DNA from: Yoonia maritima | Lineage (GTDB): Bacteria > Pseudomonadota > Alphaproteobacteria > Rhodobacterales > Rhodobacteraceae | DNA length: 64,000 nucleotides | Assembly: GCF_003003285.1 (NCBI RefSeq) | Contig: NZ_PVTP01000006.1 | Span: 151,039-215,038 of the forward strand | Reading direction: 5' to 3' | Shown here: positions 60,100-64,000 of the stretch, piece by piece | Layout of the letters: every line of letters begins with the position of its first letter | Position numbering within the stretch: the first letter of the stretch is position 1 | The notes under the pieces: model-generated | Seen by the model: only the letters and a program-made list of their open reading frames with translations | Told to the model about the DNA's origin: nothing | Databases searched by the model: none | Position numbers and translations under genes: made by a program

Positions 60100-61518
60100 A
60101 TGAAGCGTATTAAAACAGATATCTGCATCATCGGCGGCGGCTCTGGCGGGCTGTCGATTGCGGCAGGCGCGGTTCAGATGGGCGCAAAGGTCATCTTGAT
60201 CGAAGGTGGAAAAATGGGCGGCGACTGCCTGAATTATGGCTGCGTCCCATCCAAGGCCCTGATCGCATCAGCCAAACAAGCCTATGCGATGTCACATGGT
60301 GCGAATCTGGGCGTGGCTGAAACCGACGCTGTCGTCGATTACGCCGCAGCCAAAGACCACGTTCATGATGTGATCGCGACCATCGCCCCCGTCGATAGTG
60401 TCGAACGGTTCGAAGGTTTAGGCGTTCACGTCATCCAAGAACACGGCCGTTTCATTTCCGAAACCGATGTCCAAGCAGGCGACACGATCATCACTGCGCG
60501 GCGTTTTGTCGTGGCAACCGGATCCGGCCCGCTGGTTCCGCCCATTCCAGGGCTGGATAGCGTCACCTATTACACAAATGAAAACATCTTTGATCTACGC
60601 GAAAAGCCCAAGCACCTGATCATTATCGGCGGCGGCCCCATCGGGATTGAAATGGCACAGGCGCACCGTCGACTTGGTTGCAATGTAACCGTCATCGAAG
60701 GCGCAAAAGCGCTGGGTAAAGACGACCCAGAGCTTGCTCAAATCGTTCTCGACACCCTACGCGAAGAAGGCGTGAACATCATTGAAGATGCCCAAGCCGA
60801 AAAAATCAGCAGCAAAGGTGACACGATTACTGTGCATACGGCCAAGGGTGACTTTACCGGATCGCACCTATTGATGGCCGTCGGGCGTAAGGTGAACACG
60901 GATAGACTAGACCTTGATAAAGGCGGCATCGAACATGACCGCCGCGGGCTAAAGGTTGGCGACAACCTGCGATCCATCAGCAATAAAAGGGTCTATGCAG
61001 CAGGTGACGTCGCGGGCGGGCTACAATTCACGCATGTTGCCGGCTACCACGCAGGTGTTCTGATCCGGTCGATGCTATTCGGCCTGCCGTCAAAGCAACG
61101 GACAGATCACATCCCTTGGGCGACCTACACTGACCCAGAACTGGCGCAAGTCGGACTAACTGAAGCGCAGGCCAAAGAAAAACATGGCGACAAGGTCGAA
61201 GTCGTACGCTTTGAATTCCACCATAACGACCGCGCAATCGCAGAACGCAAAACCAAAGGCCTGATCAAGGTCATGGTGTTAAAAGGACGCCCAATTGGCG
61301 CATCAATCGTGGGCCATCAAGCGGGTGAATTGATTGGAATGTGGGCCATGGCGATCGCCAATAACATGAAGATGTCTGCCATCGCGAACACCGTTCTGCC
61401 CTACCCCACCATTACTGAGGTTAACAAACGGGCTGCGGGTGCCTATTTTAGCCCAAGACTTTTTGAAAACCCGACGGTCAAACGTGTCGTCGGCCTTGTG
61501 CAGCGGTGGTTGCCATAG
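60100..61518 (+). CDS. MerA-like FAD-dependent disulfide oxidoreductase
   Basis: 472 residues of the class I pyridine-nucleotide-disulfide family. FAD-binding GGGSGGLSIAAGA, redox cysteines Cys43 and Cys48 in GGDCLNYGCVPSK, NAD-binding IIGGGPIGIEMAQAHRRLG and the FAD-closing YAAGDVAGGLQFTHVAGYHAG are all present. The C-terminal catalytic segment reads LPYPTITE; the His of the His-Glu dyad of dihydrolipoamide dehydrogenase is Tyr, as in mercuric reductase. No N-terminal mercury-binding domain and no mer genes, so mercury need not be the substrate. Confidence 0.88.
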   Translation: MKRIKTDICIIGGGSGGLSIAAGAVQMGAKVILIEGGKMGGDCLNYGCVPSKALIASAKQAYAMSHGANLGVAETDAVVDYAAAKDHVHDVIATIAPVDSVERFEGLGVHVIQEHGRFISETDVQAGDTIITARRFVVATGSGPLVPPIPGLDSVTYYTNENIFDLREKPKHLIIIGGGPIGIEMAQAHRRLGCNVTVIEGAKALGKDDPELAQIVLDTLREEGVNIIEDAQAEKISSKGDTITVHTAKGDFTGSHLLMAVGRKVNTDRLDLDKGGIEHDRRGLKVGDNLRSISNKRVYAAGDVAGGLQFTHVAGYHAGVLIRSMLFGLPSKQRTDHIPWATYTDPELAQVGLTEAQAKEKHGDKVEVVRFEFHHNDRAIAERKTKGLIKVMVLKGRPIGASIVGHQAGELIGMWAMAIANNMKMSAIANTVLPYPTITEVNKRAAGAYFSPRLFENPTVKRVVGLVQRWLP

Positions 61519-61527
61519 CGAGGAATA

Positions 61528-62928
61528 ATGACCAACTCACTTTCCGGCCGCTTTCTGATTCTCACGGTAGTTTTCGTGATGTTGGCCGAAGTGTTCATTT
61601 TCGTCCCCTCCATCGCACGATTTCGCCAAGACTATCTGCTTGCTCGGCTTGAACGGGCGCAGCTTGCGTCACTTGCGCTCGAAGCGGACGATATGATCAG
61701 CCCGGCTCTCGAGGCGGAGCTGCTGGAAAACGCCGAAGTCTATAACGTCGTGTTGCGGCGCGATGACATGCGGCAGCTGGCCTTGTCATCACCAATACCG
61801 TCACCAATCACGGCAACATATGACATGCGCGCACCGACCAGCATGACGCTGATCGCTGATGCTTTGCGAACATTGCTAGACGCCGAAGAACGGGTCATTC
61901 GGATCATCGGGAACCCTGTGCGCGATGGCGGGCTATTGATCGAAGTCACAATCGATGAAATGCCGTTACGCGCGGCAATGCTCAAATACGGCTGGAACAT
62001 CCTAATCCTATCGGCATTTATCTCTGTCGTGACCGCTGGCCTGTTGTTCTTTGCCGTTCGCAAATTGCTCGTCACGCCGATCAAGGGCGTCGTCGCTCAT
62101 ATGGAAGCCTACGCCAAATCCCCCGAAGATGCGCGACAGATCATTACGCCCTCTGCCAGCATCAAGGAACTGCGGGCCGCCGAAGAGTCATTGCAGATGA
62201 TGCAGACCCAACTGACCAGCGCCTTGAAACAAAAGGAACGGCTAGCGCAGCTAGGCAGTGGCGTTGCCAAGGTCAGCCATGACCTACGAAACATCCTGAC
62301 CTCCGCGCAGTTATTTACGGACCGGATCGAAGGCTCAGAAGACCCGCTGGTTCAACGCATGGCACCAAAGCTGGTTGGGTCAATCACACGCGCCGTGCAC
62401 CTGTGCGAAACGACCCTTGCCTTTGGCCGCGTCGAAGAACCTGCCCCGTCCTTGTCTCGCGTTAATCTTGCGCAAATCGTAAGCGACGTGATCGACAGCG
62501 AACGGCTGGCCGCAGGCGACTACCCCCTATCATTCTCCGAGGATATCCCTGCCTCAATGACACTGCGCGCCGACGGTGAACAATTGTACCGCGTCATTCA
62601 GAACCTCGTCCGCAACGCACGTCAGGCCATCATGGCCACCAATAAACCCGGCGAAATCGGCCTTCACGCCCACGAAGACGATGACCGCTGGCACCTTACA
62701 GTTTCCGACACCGGGCCAGGCCTTCCACCAAAGGCACAAGAACACCTATTCCAACCTTTCCAAGGCGGCGTACGAAAAGGCGGGGCCGGACTGGGCCTTG
62801 TGATCGCAGGCGACCTAATCCGAGGCCACGGTGGACGGCTACGACTGGAAAGCACCGGCGAGGCAGGCACAACATTCGTCATCGAACTGCCCAAAGCCGA
62901 CCTTGCCCTTACGGAAGCAAATGAATGA
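61528..62928 (+). CDS. Membrane sensor histidine kinase
   Basis: 466 residues. Two membrane helices (about 8-28 and 157-177) flank a ~125-residue periplasmic domain. A HAMP-like linker and a coiled coil lead to the HisKA dimerisation domain with His251 in KVSHDLRNILTSAQLF. The ATPase domain has NLVRNARQAIM (N box), DTGPGLP (G1) and GGAGLGLVIAG (G2). No response regulator gene is nearby, so it is an orphan. Its 10-bp spacing from the MerA-like gene suggests a shared operon with an envelope- or redox-related signal. Confidence 0.9.
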   Translation: MTNSLSGRFLILTVVFVMLAEVFIFVPSIARFRQDYLLARLERAQLASLALEADDMISPALEAELLENAEVYNVVLRRDDMRQLALSSPIPSPITATYDMRAPTSMTLIADALRTLLDAEERVIRIIGNPVRDGGLLIEVTIDEMPLRAAMLKYGWNILILSAFISVVTAGLLFFAVRKLLVTPIKGVVAHMEAYAKSPEDARQIITPSASIKELRAAEESLQMMQTQLTSALKQKERLAQLGSGVAKVSHDLRNILTSAQLFTDRIEGSEDPLVQRMAPKLVGSITRAVHLCETTLAFGRVEEPAPSLSRVNLAQIVSDVIDSERLAAGDYPLSFSEDIPASMTLRADGEQLYRVIQNLVRNARQAIMATNKPGEIGLHAHEDDDRWHLTVSDTGPGLPPKAQEHLFQPFQGGVRKGGAGLGLVIAGDLIRGHGGRLRLESTGEAGTTFVIELPKADLALTEANE

Positions 62929-62942
62929 CAAAATAATCGAAA

Positions 62943-62959
62943 TTGGGCCTTGCGCCCAA
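62943..62959 (+). terminator. Possible hairpin after the histidine kinase
   Basis: TTGGGC and GCCCAA form a 6-bp stem with a five-base loop 15 bp after the stop. There is no T run, so it is only a weak terminator candidate before the tRNA gene. Confidence 0.3.
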
Positions 62960-62989
62960 CCGCCAGCACGTCTAAATCCCCCCTAACGC

Positions 62990-63066
62990 GGATTGGTAGC
63001 TCAGTTGGATAGAGTACTTGACTACGAATCAAGGGGTCGGGGGTTCGAATCCTCCCCAGTCCGCCA
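62990..63066 (+). tRNA. tRNA-Arg (anticodon ACG)
   Basis: A full cloverleaf. The acceptor GGATTGG pairs with CCAGTCC (one G-U). The D stem is GCTC/GAGT. The anticodon stem CTTGA/TCAAG closes the loop CTACGAA, giving anticodon ACG (Arg, reading CGN through inosine). The T arm is GGGGG-TTCGAAT-CCTCC. G73 and an encoded CCA end follow. Being a tRNA gene followed by accessory-looking DNA, it could serve as an integration site. Confidence 0.95.
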
Positions 63067-63518
63067 AAGAATTCTTGTAGAACGTCACACGACTTTGACC
63101 TTTGCGTCATAAACTGACCTGATCCCGTATCCTGCCGCTTGTGCGCCTGTTGCGTTGATCTGACTTCCGTTTCCGAAAATCAGGGCTGATTTGAAGGTCA
63201 GACGGCGAAGCCGCCTGCTCCTGCAAATCTGCCACGTGGCGAACGCGGGAGGGGGCGAGGCAACCTAATTCGACAGGGGTGGTGCGGCCCGCAGCGAAGC
63301 GAGGACACGGCCCTGTCTAATTCGGTTGCCCGAGGGGGAGGGCCGCGCCCTCACCCTTTTCTTGGTGGCCCAGCGTTGTGGACGGCCCAGAGCTGCCTTT
63401 CAATGCGCCTTCGGCCTTCTGCCGGTTGCAGCACTCTTTCCTGCCATTCGCTGCGCGCGCGGCATCGGTCGACTGCAAGACATCGTTTTCTAAAGATAAA
63501 GCTTGTTAAGATCTCAAC
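63067..63518. other. Gene-free region downstream of tRNA-Arg
   Basis: About 450 bp without a credible ORF. It includes GC-rich stretches with hairpins (GGCGAAGCCGCC near 63210), the large inverted repeat at 63259-63330, and a GAGGGC/GCCCTC hairpin (63338-63352). The base composition changes to AT-rich after about 63480. I recognise no RNA family in it. Confidence 0.6.
63259..63330. repeat. 20-bp imperfect inverted repeat
   Basis: GGCAACCTAATTCGACAGGG (63259-63278) and CCCTGTCTAATTCGGTTGCC (63311-63330) are inverted with 18 of 20 positions complementary. They enclose a 32-bp GC-rich spacer. It could be a transposon or MITE-like end pair, a structured RNA, or a protein site. It lies about 190 bp after the tRNA. 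Confidence 0.65.
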
Positions 63519-63866
63519 TTACATGATCCTCAATTTGTTGTAGGAAATTTTGTCAAAGTCGACGGCGAGCTCGTCGACAAAGACGGCCTTGTAAGTACCA
63601 GCGTCGAACCCGTCGAATTTGATCCCCCTATCACTGAGGCTGCGAAAGATGCGGCAAAGTGCCGAAACAAAAATTGGAATCACGTTGAGGAAGACTTGTT
63701 GACTTGGGTAATGGCTTGCTGTCGCGTGGCTCGATATTTCTTCGAATTTTAGTTCAGAGTTGATCTGCTCCAATAGCTTCTCGCGATTGCGCGCGCCCAT
63801 CCTGTCTTCCAAATGCGGCGACGCTAAAGTCTCATCGAGACGAAAGTAAAAGTCATCTATGCCCAA
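63519..63866 (-). CDS. Hypothetical protein in AT-rich DNA
   Basis: 115 residues, soluble, no signal peptide. It begins MGIDDFYFRLDETLASPHLEDRMGARNREKLLEQINSEL (in part) and includes HYPSQQVFLNVIPIFVSALCRIFRSLSD and DGFDAGTYKAVFVDELAVDFD. Codon choice and base composition are more AT-rich than the rest of the window. No motif is recognised. The weak ribosome site and its place next to an IS fragment leave open that it is a truncated remnant. Confidence 0.45.
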   Translation of the reverse strand: MGIDDFYFRLDETLASPHLEDRMGARNREKLLEQINSELKFEEISSHATASHYPSQQVFLNVIPIFVSALCRIFRSLSDRGIKFDGFDAGTYKAVFVDELAVDFDKISYNKLRIM

Positions 63867-63902
63867 GAAATACTGTGACGCTTTACCGAGATCTCATGCT
63901 AC

Positions 63903-64000
63903 CGGAAACCAAAGCAATCCGTGTTGATCCACACTGATCAAGGCTCTCAATATACCAGCCGAGATTGGGCCGCATTTCTTCGGGCCCACAACATTGAACA
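63903..64000 (+). mobile_element. IS3-family transposase fragment (OrfB integrase core, 3' end beyond window)
   Basis: In frame from about 63903 the translation reads RKPKQSVLIHTDQGSQYTSRDWAAFLRAHNIE (given here in two parts: RKPKQSVLIHTDQGSQ, then YTSRDWAAFLRAHNIE). HTDQGSQYTS is the second conserved aspartate block of the rve/DDE integrase core of IS3-type transposases. A stop codon lies in frame at 63876-63878 and no start is visible, so the 5' part of the gene is missing. The rest lies past the window edge. This is an incomplete copy or one whose first ORF is in another frame. Confidence 0.85.

Noticed and set aside
63338..63352. GAGGGC/GCCCTC hairpin after the inverted repeat
   Set aside because: A three-base loop and no coding gene before it. 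Followed by CACCCTTTT, but there is no transcript for it to end.
1..64000. CRISPR array, rRNA operon, prophage or plasmid origin
   Set aside because: No regularly spaced repeats, rRNA-like sequence, phage structural genes or replication genes were seen on reading the window.

Overview
The window reads as chromosome of an alphaproteobacterium of the order Rhodobacterales (Roseobacter group). Support comes from an alphaproteobacterial-type serC with a hairpin leader and serA behind it, an IalB-family protein, class 3 L-asparaginase, a SelD fused to an NADH-dehydrogenase-like domain, HspQ, a PstS-OmpA fusion and moderate, mid-50s GC by eye. Coding density is very high and most neighbours overlap by 4 bp, so operons are easy to read.

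Layout. 1-8.4 kb: the end of a dimethylglycine/sarcosine dehydrogenase-like gene, a converging PLP aminotransferase, then a minus-strand housekeeping run rsfS-rlmH and gpmI-(EnvC-like)-ctpA, with a 19-codon leader ORF coupled to rsfS. 8.8-10.7 kb: two tandem paralogues of a secreted double PilJ-type sensor-domain protein. 10.8-16.6 kb: sulfotransferase-like protein, exonuclease III, a secreted delta-class carbonic anhydrase, asparaginase, IalB-family protein, rlmN and a tiny ribbon-helix-helix protein. 16.6-26.4 kb: a complete sugar-uptake and breakdown operon (solute-binding protein, two permeases, ATPase, GH2 beta-mannosidase, TIM-barrel isomerase, Gfo/Idh/MocA oxidoreductase) with a divergent LacI regulator and two operator-like palindromes between them, followed by gluconokinase. 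26.9-33 kb: LOG-family protein, dapD with two small followers, an ionotropic-receptor-like channel, a TerB-like protein, ribA and an OmpR-type response regulator. 33.2-40.2 kb: OmpA-family protein, a trans-sulfuration enzyme, the whole phosphorylated serine pathway (serB divergent from serC-serA) and a metallophosphatase.

40.2-49.6 kb holds an unusual beta-solenoid membrane protein, the tRNA selenouridine synthase gene mnmH, and converging on it a five-gene overlapping operon that runs ABC ATPase, FtsX-type permease, AttH/CrtC-like secreted protein, PNPOx-like flavoprotein and the SelD fusion. 49.8-58.3 kb has thiolase, yaaA, hspQ, an AEC transporter, a lytic-transglycosylase-like lipoprotein, lolA, a PstS-OmpA fusion, ttcA and a MAPEG/HxlR pair with two matching palindromic operators. 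58.3-62.9 kb has rpmH-rnpA-yidD and a plus-strand TVP38 / MerA-like flavoprotein / histidine kinase operon.

The last kilobase changes character. After a tRNA-Arg(ACG) come gene-poor DNA with a 20-bp imperfect inverted repeat, one AT-rich ORF of unknown function, and a piece of an IS3-family transposase that runs off the edge. This looks like the edge of an accessory or island region. No CRISPR array, rRNA operon or prophage was seen. The least conventional items are the tandem PilJ-domain proteins, the GluR0-like receptor, the selenium operon joined to an ABC exporter-like cassette, the rsfS leader ORF and the serC-serA palindromes.
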